Source: Streptomyces caniscabiei (GTDB lineage Bacteria > Actinomycetota > Actinomycetes > Streptomycetales > Streptomycetaceae). Taken from it: a DNA stretch of 64,000 nt. The position numbers and the translations under genes are program-made. Shown here piece after piece: positions 16,420 to 23,822 of the stretch (position 1 is the stretch's first letter; every line of letters begins with the position of its first letter). The stretch lies in NCBI RefSeq assembly GCF_014930365.1, contig NZ_JABXWI010000010.1:248001-312000 (forward strand). The letters are read 5' to 3'. The notes below the pieces were generated by a model. The model was given only the letters and a program-made list of their open reading frames with translations. It did not search any database and had not been told where the DNA came from.

Positions 16420-16658
16420 GGCTGCCCGCCTTCCTCTGGGTTGATGCCAGTAAGGGCGCCGCGTAGAACGTCACCGATCTCCAGAAGCGCGTGCGCAATG
16501 GCTGCATTCGTGAAGACCTGAGCCTTGGCTGAGTGCGCCGCCAGTACATCGGCACGGATCTCCCCGACGGGGATCGATCGGATCTCCGTCTCAGCCGCAT
16601 CGAGGGCCCGTTTGGCGTGCTGTCCGTACACGCCGCGGCTGGGCGTTCCCGCGCTCAC
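16416..16658 (-). CDS. Small hypothetical protein in sugar operon
   Basis: 80 residues from GTG 16658 (GTGA overlap with the nucleotidyltransferase stop). Helical, with no recognised family. Start chosen for the overlap; earlier in-frame codons would run into the upstream gene. Confidence 0.55.
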   Translation of the reverse strand: MSAGTPSRGVYGQHAKRALDAAETEIRSIPVGEIRADVLAAHSAKAQVFTNAAIAHALLEIGDVLRGALTGINPEEGGQP

Positions 16659-17314
16659 GCTGCGGCCTGCGCGTGCATGGCCGCGCGCAGCAGCGAATCC
16701 GGTGTCCCCATGTCGGACCACACCCCCGGCACCTTGTGCACGTCCATGAGGCCGTGCTGCAGATACCAGTTGTTGACGTCCGTGACCTCCAGCTCGCCGC
16801 GCGCCGACGGGACCAGCCCGCGAACGCAGTCGAAGACCCGATCGTCGAACACGTACAGCCCCGTCACCGCGAGATCCGACACCGGGTCCTTCGGCTTCTC
16901 CACGATCCGGCCCGCACTCGGGTCGTAGATCCCGAACGCTTCCGGCCGCTCGGTGCGCGCCGTAAAGATCGAAGGCCGGTGAGGCATGGTGATCGTCGCC
17001 GAGAAGTAGTTGTCCCCGAGAACCACCGGGAACAGCCCATCGACATAGCCCTCGGCCAGAGCCAGCGCCCCGGCGATACCGTCCGGCTGCTCCTGCACCC
17101 GGTACGTGAAACCGGAACCCAGCAGCTGCGCGAAGCCGCCCACGTTCTCGCCACCGGTGACGACAAGGATGTCCGTCACTCCCATGCCGCGCAGCGTCGC
17201 GATGGGCCGGTAGATCATCGGCTCGTCGTACACCGGCAGCAGATGCTTGTTCACCACCCGCGTGCTGTCGCCGAGCCGGGTGCCGCGGCCGCCGGCGAGG
17301 ATGACGCCCCTCAT
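16655..17314 (-). CDS. Glucose-1-phosphate thymidylyltransferase-like (RmlA family)
   Basis: 219 residues from ATG 17314. Signature GVILAGGRGTRLGDSTRVVNK with the G-G-x-G-T-R-L nucleotide loop and catalytic Lys, then LPVYDEPMIYRPI, VVTGGENVGGF, LGDNYF and a GELEVTDVNNWYL segment, as in RmlA. Shorter than full bacterial RmlA (about 290), so compact. It would activate a hexose phosphate as dTDP-sugar for the coupled dehydratase. Confidence 0.88.
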   Translation of the reverse strand: MRGVILAGGRGTRLGDSTRVVNKHLLPVYDEPMIYRPIATLRGMGVTDILVVTGGENVGGFAQLLGSGFTYRVQEQPDGIAGALALAEGYVDGLFPVVLGDNYFSATITMPHRPSIFTARTERPEAFGIYDPSAGRIVEKPKDPVSDLAVTGLYVFDDRVFDCVRGLVPSARGELEVTDVNNWYLQHGLMDVHKVPGVWSDMGTPDSLLRAAMHAQAAA

Positions 17315-18339
17315 GCCGTGTCCTGCTTGGGTTCCAGCCACGCCGGGTGGTCGAGGTACCAGGCGACGATGTCGGCGAGGGTTTCCTCCAGCTTCCGCGC
17401 CGGGCGCCACCCGGCTTCGGCGAGCTTCGTGCCGTCGAGGGCGTACCTCAGGTCGTGGCCGGGCCGGGAGGCGTGGAAGTTGACCAGCTCGTATTTGAGT
17501 GGCTTGCCGATGAGGTCGGCGATGATGTGGGCGACTTCGAGGTTGGAGCGTTCCTCGCCGACGATGTGGAACATGCTGGGCCGGTCGGCGTCCGGGTACA
17601 TCGCGGGTGCGTGGGTGTGCATCAGGTGCAGCCACGCTGCGCCGAACTCACGGGCGTCGATCCAGTGCCGGGAGCCGGGCTCGCCGTCGGCGCTGGCGTA
17701 GATGGGGACGGTTTCCCCGGCGAGCACCTTGCGGATGACGGTGGGCACGAGCTTGATGCCGGTCTGTCCTGGGCCGATCAGGTTCATGGTCCGGGTGAGG
17801 ACGACGGGCAGGCTGTAGGTGCGCCACCATGCGGTCGCGAGCGCGGACTGTGCCGCTTTCGATGCGCTGTAGGGGTTGGAGGGGAGGACGGTCTCCCACT
17901 CTCGGTGGGCGTGGCCTGCGGGGGCTGGCCCGTATTCCTCGTCGGTGCCCATGTGGAGGAGCATCTTCGGCTTCATCTGCTGGGTGACGTCGAGGATGTT
18001 GAGCATCAGTTCGACGTTGTTGCGGGTGAAGCGGGTGGGGTCGGCGATGGATTCCTCGACCCCGGACTCGGAGGCGATGTTGAGGATGTAGTCGACGGGC
18101 CCGATCTCGTCGATGAGCGTGGCTGGCATCGGGGTGGCGAGGTCGTGCATGACGGTGGTGACGCGGTCGTTCCAGGCTCCGGGCTCGGGCGCCTGGTCGA
18201 TGGCTGCGGCGAGGCGTTGGCTGTTGCCGTGGTGGCGGAGCGTCCACGGGGCCACGATGTGGGCGTCGGTGTGGGCGAGGAGGTGAGCGAGGACGTGGGA
18301 GCCCACGAACCCTGCTGCCCCGGTGAGGAGGATGCGCAT
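17311..18339 (-). CDS. dTDP-glucose 4,6-dehydratase-like (RmlB family)
   Basis: 342 residues, ATG start. Extended SDR: LLTGAAGFVGSHVLAHLL, MGTDEEYGPA (the TDE motif of RmlB), catalytic YSASKAAQSALATAWW and RTMNLIGPGQTGIKLVPTVI. First gene of the sugar cassette, 45 bp downstream of the small terminase. With the following thymidylyltransferase it would make a 4-keto-6-deoxy sugar nucleotide. Confidence 0.87.
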   Translation of the reverse strand: MRILLTGAAGFVGSHVLAHLLAHTDAHIVAPWTLRHHGNSQRLAAAIDQAPEPGAWNDRVTTVMHDLATPMPATLIDEIGPVDYILNIASESGVEESIADPTRFTRNNVELMLNILDVTQQMKPKMLLHMGTDEEYGPAPAGHAHREWETVLPSNPYSASKAAQSALATAWWRTYSLPVVLTRTMNLIGPGQTGIKLVPTVIRKVLAGETVPIYASADGEPGSRHWIDAREFGAAWLHLMHTHAPAMYPDADRPSMFHIVGEERSNLEVAHIIADLIGKPLKYELVNFHASRPGHDLRYALDGTKLAEAGWRPARKLEETLADIVAWYLDHPAWLEPKQDTA

Positions 18340-18384
18340 GCGCGGGAGGGTGCCAGCGCCTCCCTGATGATCATTCCGGGGCGG

Positions 18385-18939
18385 TCAGCCCGCAGCTGGA
18401 GCGCCTGCTTCCAGCAGGAGCTGCTGCGCCGTGCCGAGCGCGGCGATGCGCTGCTCCTGGTCCAGGTTGAGGGAGTCGAGGACTCCGCCGAGGACGGTCG
18501 CGACGAGTTCACCTTCGAGGTCGAGGCGGCGTTCCAACGCTGCCATGACGCCGGCGTCGACGGCTTGCTTCGCGGTGGCGGCGGCGAGTTTGCGTTCTTC
18601 GCGGGACTGCTTCAGCCATGGCGCGAGTTCGGTTGGCGGCTTGAGTGGGTCGCCGCCGTTGTCGACGTGTTCGCGCATGGCGTTGACGATGACGCTGTCG
18701 GTCCAGGCTGCGCGGGTGGCGGCGGTGCGGACGAGGCTGAGGAGTGCTTCGTGTGGGGTGATGTCGCGTTCGGCGGCGAGTTCTTGTGCCATGGCCCATG
18801 CCTCCTCGGCGTGTTGTTGTCCGCCCCGATGCCAGATGCAGGTGCCTAGGCCTGGGTGGCGGGTGCCGTGTCCGGCGGGGTTGGCGCAGGGGCGGCCGTT
18901 GAGGTTGCGGGCGGGGCAGCGCGCCGGGTAGCTGCTCAT
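18385..18939 (-). CDS. Terminase small subunit-like protein
   Basis: 184 residues from ATG 18939. A GTG at 18984 would add 15 residues; neither start has a strong ribosome-binding site. N-terminal Cys/His motif (CPARNLNGRPCANPAGHGTRHPG, CIWHRGG), then helical with LKQSREERKLAAATAKQAVDAGVMAALERRLDLE. This matches actinophage small terminases, which recognise the packaging site. Unusually it is separated from the large subunit by the sugar cassette. Confidence 0.7.
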   Translation of the reverse strand: MSSYPARCPARNLNGRPCANPAGHGTRHPGLGTCIWHRGGQQHAEEAWAMAQELAAERDITPHEALLSLVRTAATRAAWTDSVIVNAMREHVDNGGDPLKPPTELAPWLKQSREERKLAAATAKQAVDAGVMAALERRLDLEGELVATVLGGVLDSLNLDQEQRIAALGTAQQLLLEAGAPAAG

Positions 18940-18987
18940 GAGGGCTAGTGTGGCGCGCCACCGCTCGATGATCTTCCGGGGCACTGA

Positions 18988-19085
18988 GCGCGGGACCGCC
19001 GGAGTCTCAACGCCGCGCGATGGGACTTACGCCGCGAGGGCTCCCCACCAGGCGCCGCGCCAGAGCAGCAGACACGGTCCCGCGC
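18988..19085. repeat. Long-range perfect inverted repeat next to small terminase
   Basis: Arms 18988-18998 (GCGCGGGACCG) and 19075-19085 pair perfectly over 11 bp around a 76-nt structured, GC-rich interior. No coding frame fits this stretch. Its place beside the small terminase makes a packaging (cos/pac) signal or a 3' transcript structure possible. Only the pairing is seen directly. Confidence 0.4.
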
Positions 19086-19108
19086 AATCAGGATGTCACG
19101 CCAGTCAG

Positions 19109-19693
19109 CTACTTCACGGACCACTGCCCGGTCTGGTCGGAGAACCCGGAGTTCATCGCGAACTGAACGCTGACGATCTTCGAGTCCTTCGGGACCTCGA
19201 ACACGATCCAGCCCAGCGCCTTCTCACCCTTCGGCAAGCTCACGTCCGACGACATCCCGGGCCCGGCTTTGATCTCCCCGAACCAGGAGTCGAACCGCTG
19301 CCCCTGCGAGTCGGCGGCCTTCGCCCCGTTCTGCGGGCTGTCCGCGTACACCTTCGACCCGGTGTTCACCAGCTCGAACTGCGCGGCCGCCCACCGCTTC
19401 CCGTCCTGCGGGGTGTCGAACTCGGAGGCGCCCTCGGCGGTCGGCAGCCACTTCTTCAGCGTGACGTCGAGCTGCTGACCGTCCTCGATGCCCTTCAGGG
19501 TGAGGGTGTCGCCGACGGCCGCTGTCTTCTTGGCGGGCGGTTCCTCGGTCTTGTCCTCGGTGGTCTTCTTCGCGGACTTGGAGGTGCCGGCCTTGGGCGT
19601 GGTGTTGACGCTCTCTTCTGGGGTGCAGGCGGCGAGGGCGAGCAGGGTGGCGGCGGTGAGTGCGGCGAGTGTGGTCGTGCGGGTGTGGCGCAT
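19109..19693 (-). CDS. Secreted lipoprotein (DUF4352-like), candidate moron
   Basis: 194 residues from ATG 19693 with AGGGGGGA upstream. Signal sequence with lipobox LALAAC (Cys23), then a Lys/Thr-rich linker, then a beta domain (LTLKGIEDGQQLDVTLKKW, FELVNTGSKVYADSP, LGWIVFEVPKDSKIVSVQF) typical of DUF4352/telomere-binding-like lipoproteins. It would be anchored outside the membrane. It has its own promoter and a terminator just upstream, so it may be made in the lysogen, perhaps for superinfection exclusion; this is inference. Confidence 0.8.
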   Translation of the reverse strand: MRHTRTTTLAALTAATLLALAACTPEESVNTTPKAGTSKSAKKTTEDKTEEPPAKKTAAVGDTLTLKGIEDGQQLDVTLKKWLPTAEGASEFDTPQDGKRWAAAQFELVNTGSKVYADSPQNGAKAADSQGQRFDSWFGEIKAGPGMSSDVSLPKGEKALGWIVFEVPKDSKIVSVQFAMNSGFSDQTGQWSVK

Positions 19694-19728
19694 GGTCCCC
19701 CCTGGGATGGTGTTTCGTGAGATGGGGG

Positions 19729-19756
19729 ACGTTAGCGAATGTGGGCGGGGTGTGAA
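19729..19756 (-). promoter_or_regulatory. Candidate promoter of the lipoprotein gene
   Basis: Minus strand TTCACA (19756-19751), 16-nt spacer, TAACGT (19734-19729), 35 bp before the ATG. Fits a vegetative-type promoter that could work without phage factors. Confidence 0.45.
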
Positions 19757-19797
19757 GGTGTTGTTCCGTTCTGTTACCGATCTGGGTGGAAACGGGT

Positions 19798-19834
19798 GAG
19801 GCTCTCTTCCCCTGGTGGCGGGGAGGAGAGCCTC
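19798..19834 (-). terminator. Strong hairpin terminator
   Basis: 15-bp stem with one G-T wobble (GAGGCTCTCTTCCCC paired with GGGGAGGAGAGCCTC) and a 7-nt loop, 16 bp beyond the stop of the 19851-20276 gene. It isolates the lipoprotein gene from upstream transcription. Confidence 0.75.
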
Positions 19835-19850
19835 AGACACGCGGGCGGGG

Positions 19851-20276
19851 TCAGGCGTTGCGGCGGCGCTCGTAGGCGGCGCGGTATGGCTGCTCGTGCT
19901 CGCGGACCTTGTCGGCGATCTTCTCCGCGAGGGTCGCGCCGACCAGCCCCCGGAAGCGTTCGGCCTCGCTGGCGTCCATGGCGACGCTGTACTTGGAGTA
20001 CAGGAGCGGCTCCGGGTCGGGTCCGACGCCAAGGGTGAGGTGGGCTTCGATGTGGTCGTCGTCGGGGCCGGGCAGGATGTCGATGTTGTAGACGCGGGCT
20101 TCGCGTCCGTTCATGTCCGGGTCGGAGAATTCGGTGCCGCCGCTCATCCGGTCACGGGCGCTGCGGACCGTGTTGCCGGGGAAGTCGTGGTGGAGGGGCC
20201 ACAGTTCGAAGCCGAGCCCGGTGGCTTCGAGGGCGGTGGCGGCTTCGAGGATGGCGTGGGCTTGACGCAAGCGCAT
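19851..20276 (-). CDS. Hypothetical protein
   Basis: 141 residues, ATG start with CAGGAG. N-terminal helix (RQAHAILEAATALEATG), GFELWPLHHDFP, then YNIDILPGPDDDHIEAHLTLG and a charged C-terminus. No family recognised. Confidence 0.6.
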   Translation of the reverse strand: MRLRQAHAILEAATALEATGLGFELWPLHHDFPGNTVRSARDRMSGGTEFSDPDMNGREARVYNIDILPGPDDDHIEAHLTLGVGPDPEPLLYSKYSVAMDASEAERFRGLVGATLAEKIADKVREHEQPYRAAYERRRNA

Positions 20277-20302
20277 GTGGTTGCTCCTGTCGGGTCGGGC
20301 GG

Positions 20303-20503
20303 TCAGGCGGGGGCGAGTTCAGCCTCGCCAAAGTCGGCGGGGAGCCGGTCCGGGTCGCCGTCGAGGAGGACGCCATACCCGCCGTACCGGCCGGGCGCGC
20401 CGGTGATGGTGCCAAGCGTTCCGGCGGGCGCCCCGAGGGCGCCTTCCCACGCGGCAGGGGCGTCGACGGTCGTTCGTACTCGCTGTCCGATATGAAAGGG
20501 CAT
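20303..20503 (-). CDS. Small SH3/KOW-like hypothetical protein
   Basis: 66 residues. Short beta protein pattern (IGQRVRTTVDAPA, GTLGTITGAPGRYGGYGVLLDGDP) as in small KOW-like actinobacterial proteins. Function unknown. Confidence 0.55.
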   Translation of the reverse strand: MPFHIGQRVRTTVDAPAAWEGALGAPAGTLGTITGAPGRYGGYGVLLDGDPDRLPADFGEAELAPA

Positions 20504-20527
20504 GTGGTGTCTCCCTGGTCGGCTGGG

Positions 20528-20971
20528 TCAGGCGATCGTGGTCTGCTCGGCAGGCGGGATGAGATGAAAGTCGAGCATGTCGCGGCCCCGCAACTTCTCC
20601 TCATGACCGTCGTCCCGCGTGAGGACGTACTCGGCCCCCTGCTCCCGGACGCCGTTCTCGAAGCGGTCGATGCGCTGCGAGGTGGTGACGGTCCACATGC
20701 CGTTCGGGCCGCGGAGACGTTCACCGATCGCAAGTTGCCGAGGCGGTTGCGTGTTGAAGGGCCTGGGTCCGGGCTCCTGGCCGCTCTGTTTCAGGTCGGT
20801 GCAGCGCGAGCAGAGCCACGCGGTGTGGCCGTGGGGGCGTTGGATGGCCCAGAGTTTTGCCTGGCATGCGGTGCAGCGGAATCGGCAGTCTCTTGAGGCG
20901 GCGAGGGCGGCCATGTAGGTGAACTCTGTGGAGCGGGCGATCACGATGCCGAAGTGGGTGCGGTTCGCCAC
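20528..20971 (-). CDS. Zinc-ribbon hypothetical protein
   Basis: 147 residues, GTG start with AAAGGAA. Two CxxC pairs (FRCTACQAKLW, WLCSRCTDLK) suggest a zinc ribbon; the C-terminal half is beta-rich (MWTVTTSQRIDRF, YVLTRDDGHEEKLRG). No function assigned. Confidence 0.6.
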   Translation of the reverse strand: MANRTHFGIVIARSTEFTYMAALAASRDCRFRCTACQAKLWAIQRPHGHTAWLCSRCTDLKQSGQEPGPRPFNTQPPRQLAIGERLRGPNGMWTVTTSQRIDRFENGVREQGAEYVLTRDDGHEEKLRGRDMLDFHLIPPAEQTTIA

Positions 20972-21016
20972 GGCGGGTTCCTTTCGGTGGTGATGGGTTG
21001 AGCGTGGGTCGGGCGG

Positions 21017-21361
21017 TCAGGCGGCGGGCCGGTATGGCCCCCAGCCTCCCCGCATCATCGGGTTGTGCGGGCGGTCTTCCAGTTCGACCGGCAGGTCGGA
21101 CCAGACCAGGCTGGTGATGCCGAGGTCGATGGCGGCGGCGACACGGTGGTGTCCGTCGACGAGCCAGGGGCGACCGTTGTAGGTGCGGATCATGATGGGG
21201 AGGGCGAGGCCGTCCTGGCGGATCTCCTCCAGCAAGTGCGGGTAGTGCTCGGAGCGGCGCTTGTGGTCGAGGACGTCCCGCACGTACAGAGCGTCGGGGG
21301 TGTCGTCGTCGTCGACGGTGAGCATGTCGAGGACGGTCGCGGTGGGGATGATGCCGAGCAT
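21017..21361 (-). CDS. ParB/sulfiredoxin-fold protein
   Basis: 114 residues, ATG start. Contains LLEEIRQDGLALPIMIRTYNGRPW followed by LVDGHHRVAAAIDLG, the ParB-like DGHHR motif. It lacks a DNA-binding C-terminus, so it is a stand-alone ParB/Srx-like domain. In phages such proteins may be nucleases or regulators; the role here is unknown. Confidence 0.7.
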   Translation of the reverse strand: MLGIIPTATVLDMLTVDDDDTPDALYVRDVLDHKRRSEHYPHLLEEIRQDGLALPIMIRTYNGRPWLVDGHHRVAAAIDLGITSLVWSDLPVELEDRPHNPMMRGGWGPYRPAA

Positions 21362-21421
21362 GCGCGGGGCTCCTGTCGGGGCGGGGTGGTCGGGGTCGTC
21401 TGCTGCGTCGTGGAGCTGGTC

Positions 21422-21805
21422 TCAGGCGGCCTCCGTGAAGTTGGCGGCGAGCAGGTTGCGTGTGGCCTTGTAGCTGTGGAGACCCTCGTACAGGGCGTCG
21501 TCGATGGGCCCGTAGACGAACACGTGGATCCAGCGGCCCGTCGTGCGGTGCTGCGCCCATACCCGCAGGGGCTCGGTGCCGGTGGCCTTGCGGTAGGCCT
21601 TGGCGACGTGGCGGCCGTACCAGGACTGCTGGCCGTCGGGGAGGTTGCTGCCGCCGACCCGCTGGAGGAAGTCTCCGGTGCGGATGAGTCGGCCGGCTTC
21701 GACGGCTGCGGCGATGTGGCCGGAGAGGGTGCGGTAGGCGAGGGCGCGGCTGGTGGTGGTGGCGGTGCGGAGGGTGTTGCGGCGGGTGCGGGTGGCGGCG
21801 GTCAT
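21422..21805 (-). CDS. Hypothetical protein under repeated operator
   Basis: 127 residues from ATG 21805 with GGGGGA upstream. Arg/Thr-rich N-terminus, then LSGHIAAAVEAGRLIRTGDFL and WYGRHVAKAYRKATGTEPLRVW. No family recognised. Its promoter (TTGACA-17-CATTCT) overlaps the operator repeat shared with the 22.7 kb divergent promoters. Confidence 0.6.
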   Translation of the reverse strand: MTAATRTRRNTLRTATTTSRALAYRTLSGHIAAAVEAGRLIRTGDFLQRVGGSNLPDGQQSWYGRHVAKAYRKATGTEPLRVWAQHRTTGRWIHVFVYGPIDDALYEGLHSYKATRNLLAANFTEAA

Positions 21806-21831
21806 CTCGGGGTCCCCCTGGTCTTGCGCGG

Positions 21832-21909
21832 TTTCTGTATTACAAGAATGGCCCAGCGATGCACGCCTGTCAAGACTCTCGCCCACTTCAGTCCGGGTTT
21901 CTGTAATAC
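21832..21909 (-). promoter_or_regulatory. Promoter with two operator repeats
   Basis: Minus-strand -35 TTGACA (21873-21868), 17-nt spacer, -10 CATTCT (21850-21845). Operator copy 1 (21832-21848, TTTCTGTATTACAAGAA) overlaps the -10; copy 2 (21898-21909, TTTCTGTAATAC) lies upstream of the -35. The same operator occurs twice at 22.7 kb beside a ribbon-helix-helix gene, the likely regulator. Confidence 0.7.
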
Positions 21910-21928
21910 GTCTCGCGCGCACAGAGAG

Positions 21929-21953
21929 GGCCCCACCTGTGACAGGTGGGGCC
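21929..21953 (-). terminator. Hairpin terminator
   Basis: Perfect 11-bp stem (GGCCCCACCTG / CAGGTGGGGCC) with a TGA loop, 16 bp past the stop of the 21970-22653 gene. Confidence 0.7.
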
Positions 21954-21969
21954 GGCAGGGTGAGCGGCG

Positions 21970-22653
21970 TCAGACGGAGGGGGCGTTCACCGCATCCCAG
22001 ACAGCGCAGCCGACGGTGCCCGGCTTGTCGTCAGGTCCGGCGGTCCGGGTGGAGCCGAAGCGCTCCCCGTTGCGCACCGACCAGTACGTGACGTAGGCCT
22101 TCGGGACCCAGCCCTTCGGCGCGTGCTTGGTGCTCTGCGACTCGGCGGGAACAACCGGGGTCACCACGTAGTCCTTGCCCCGGACAGTGATCACACGGCC
22201 CCTGGAGTGGTTACCGTCGGCGTGACGCTGGATCAGTGCAGTGCGCTCGGCGCGCGCTTCCTCGGCCGTCTCGACTGCGGACACGAAACGCGCGGGGTAG
22301 CTGGACACGGCCCGGTGCCGGTCGTCCATCACGGCCACGTACCCCGGTGCGGTGTGGATGTGGGCCACGGTGCCCATGACCGGGGCCTGGCCAGGGCGAC
22401 GAACGACGACCGCCTGACCCTGCGCGTATCCCTCCGGAGCCGGCGCGTCGACCCGGACCAGGCGGACCTTGCGGCCGTCCTTGTACTCGATGGCAAAGTC
22501 CGTGCGGGTGATGGAGGACATGGTCTTCACGTCACGCTTGCCGGTCATCTGCGCGTGGTTGATCTCGTCCAGGCCCTCGCGGATGCTCACGTGGGTGATG
22601 GATCCATCCTCGGTGCGCTCGTAGACCTCGCCTGCTCCGGAGGTGGTGTTCAT
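21970..22653 (-). CDS. Hypothetical protein
   Basis: 227 residues from ATG 22653 with GGGAG. Contains EYKDGRKVRLVRVDAPAPEGY, then VVVRRPGQAPVMGTVAHIH and VKGKD-like beta segments (ITVRGKDYVVTPVVPAE). No family recognised. Divergently transcribed from the ribbon-helix-helix operon and probably under the same regulator. Confidence 0.6.
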   Translation of the reverse strand: MNTTSGAGEVYERTEDGSITHVSIREGLDEINHAQMTGKRDVKTMSSITRTDFAIEYKDGRKVRLVRVDAPAPEGYAQGQAVVVRRPGQAPVMGTVAHIHTAPGYVAVMDDRHRAVSSYPARFVSAVETAEEARAERTALIQRHADGNHSRGRVITVRGKDYVVTPVVPAESQSTKHAPKGWVPKAYVTYWSVRNGERFGSTRTAGPDDKPGTVGCAVWDAVNAPSV

Positions 22654-22676
22654 GCCCGCTCCCTGCTCGCCGCCCG

Positions 22677-22759
22677 TTTCTGTAATACAAGAATGCACCC
22701 GGACCGGCAGGGTTGTCAACAGGCTTGCGCAGATAGATAGTGGTTCCTGTAATACGGAA
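22677..22759. promoter_or_regulatory. Divergent promoters with shared -35 and two operators
   Basis: GTTGTCAAC (22712-22720) holds overlapping back-to-back -35 boxes: TTGTCA on plus (22713-22718) and TTGACA on minus. The minus -10 is CATTCT (22695-22690, spacer 18); the plus -10 is GATAGT (22736-22741, spacer 17). Operator copies lie at 22677-22693 (TTTCTGTAATACAAGAA, over the minus -10) and 22744-22759 (TTCCTGTAATACGGAA, just after the plus -10), as expected for autorepression. Confidence 0.75.
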
Positions 22760-22773
22760 TCCAAGGAGGACCC

Positions 22774-22962
22774 ATGGCGCGGCCCAAGACCGGCCAGACA
22801 CCACCGATCTCGTTCCGACCGCCGCAGCAACTGCTCAAAGAGTTCGACGCCACCATCGAGGAGGGGCGCTCGCGGTCCGACGTGCTGATCGAGCTGATGC
22901 ACGACCGCATCAACCGGAAGCGTCGGGAGCGCCCGGTGGGCGGCGAGGAGACCACCACATGA
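22774..22962 (+). CDS. Ribbon-helix-helix DNA-binding regulator
   Basis: 62 residues, ATG with AAGGAGG. Beta strand PPISFRPPQQLLKEFDATI then EGRSRSDVLIELMHDRIN form the CopG/Arc-type ribbon-helix-helix. First gene of a four-gene plus-strand operon opposite to its neighbours. Its promoter carries the TGTAATAC operator also found at 21.8 kb, so it probably represses itself and both flanking minus operons. Confidence 0.8.
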   Translation: MARPKTGQTPPISFRPPQQLLKEFDATIEEGRSRSDVLIELMHDRINRKRRERPVGGEETTT

Positions 22963-23141
22963 GCGAGCAGCAGCCCAGCACCGTCGACACCCTCTACCTC
23001 GACGCCGAGCACTTCGCGCTCACAGTCGAAGCCGGTCCGTCACTGGAACCGAAGGCGCGGGTACTGCCCGTTGGACGCCCGTTCCCCGGCCTGCCACTGG
23101 ACGCGGGCCCGGTGCGCCCGGACGAGGAGCGTAACCAATGA
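22959..23141 (+). CDS. Small hypothetical protein
   Basis: 60 residues from ATG 22959, overlapping the regulator stop by ATGA. STVDTLYLDAEHFALTVEA start; no family recognised. Confidence 0.55.
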   Translation: MSEQQPSTVDTLYLDAEHFALTVEAGPSLEPKARVLPVGRPFPGLPLDAGPVRPDEERNQ

Positions 23142-23302
23142 GCGACGTCGACTGCCCACACTGCCACGCCACGTTCGACAACCTGGACGTCCGCATCATC
23201 GCCCCCGGCCCGGACGGCAAGCCTGTCGCGATGAAGCACACCAAGGACTGCGTGGACAACCCACCCGAGTGGCAGAGCCAGGACGAGGAGCCCACACCAT
23301 GA
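23138..23302 (+). CDS. Small zinc-finger-like protein
   Basis: 54 residues (23138 ATG to TGA 23302), coupled by ATGA overlaps at both ends. SDVDCPHCHATFDNLDVRII contains a CxxC motif with a later lone Cys. Function unknown. Confidence 0.6.
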   Translation: MSDVDCPHCHATFDNLDVRIIAPGPDGKPVAMKHTKDCVDNPPEWQSQDEEPTP

Positions 23303-23550
23303 GCGACCACTACCCCAGCCCGCGCGCCCGCGCCCAAGCCCGCCAGCAGGAACACGCAGCCACCGAGCGCCAGATGCGCTACAGATTCCTGATCGGGCTC
23401 ACCGTCCCCGCCCTCATCTGCGCCCTCACCGCGATCATCGTCGGTCCGGACTCATGGGTCGGCTGGGCGCTGATCGTCGCCGAACTCCCGGCCGCCGCCG
23501 CTGGGGTGGCGATCGTGTTCATGCTGCAAGACCGGAAGCCCACCGCATGA
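23299..23550 (+). CDS. Two-span membrane protein
   Basis: 83 residues. Basic, Gln/Arg-rich N-terminus, then membrane spans FLIGLTVPALICALTAIIV and WALIVAELPAAAAGVAIVFML. Last gene of the short plus operon. Confidence 0.6.
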   Translation: MSDHYPSPRARAQARQQEHAATERQMRYRFLIGLTVPALICALTAIIVGPDSWVGWALIVAELPAAAAGVAIVFMLQDRKPTA

Positions 23551-23554
23551 CGAA

Positions 23555-23822
23555 GGCCCCGCCCGGAAACGGCGGGGCCCACGCAACGCGGCGCCCCCAT
23601 CCGAAGACAGGGGCGCCGCCGCTGGATCGACCGCCGGCGGGGAAGCCGTCGCAGCTCGGCCAGCCCGCTGCGTGCTGCGAACACGCAGTTGTGCCCCCGC
23701 AGTCGACCCGGCCTCCGACCGTAGACCCACACCAGACTCGGCGCCAGTCACCCGAACGAGTGAAGACCCCGCCGCGACGGGGGGACGCGGCAGGGCCTTC
23801 AACTCTCAGTGTGGCAGGCGGC
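23555..23822. terminator. Terminator hairpins and gene-free stretch
   Basis: A perfect 9-bp hairpin at 23555-23579 (GGCCCCGCC/GGCGGGGCC) begins 4 bp after the plus-operon stop. A second (23589-23618, CGGCGCCCC arms) and a third 7-bp hairpin (CTGCGTG/CACGCAG, about 23668-23688) follow. They lie between converging operons and probably act in both directions. I see no gene in the rest of the stretch. Confidence 0.65.
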
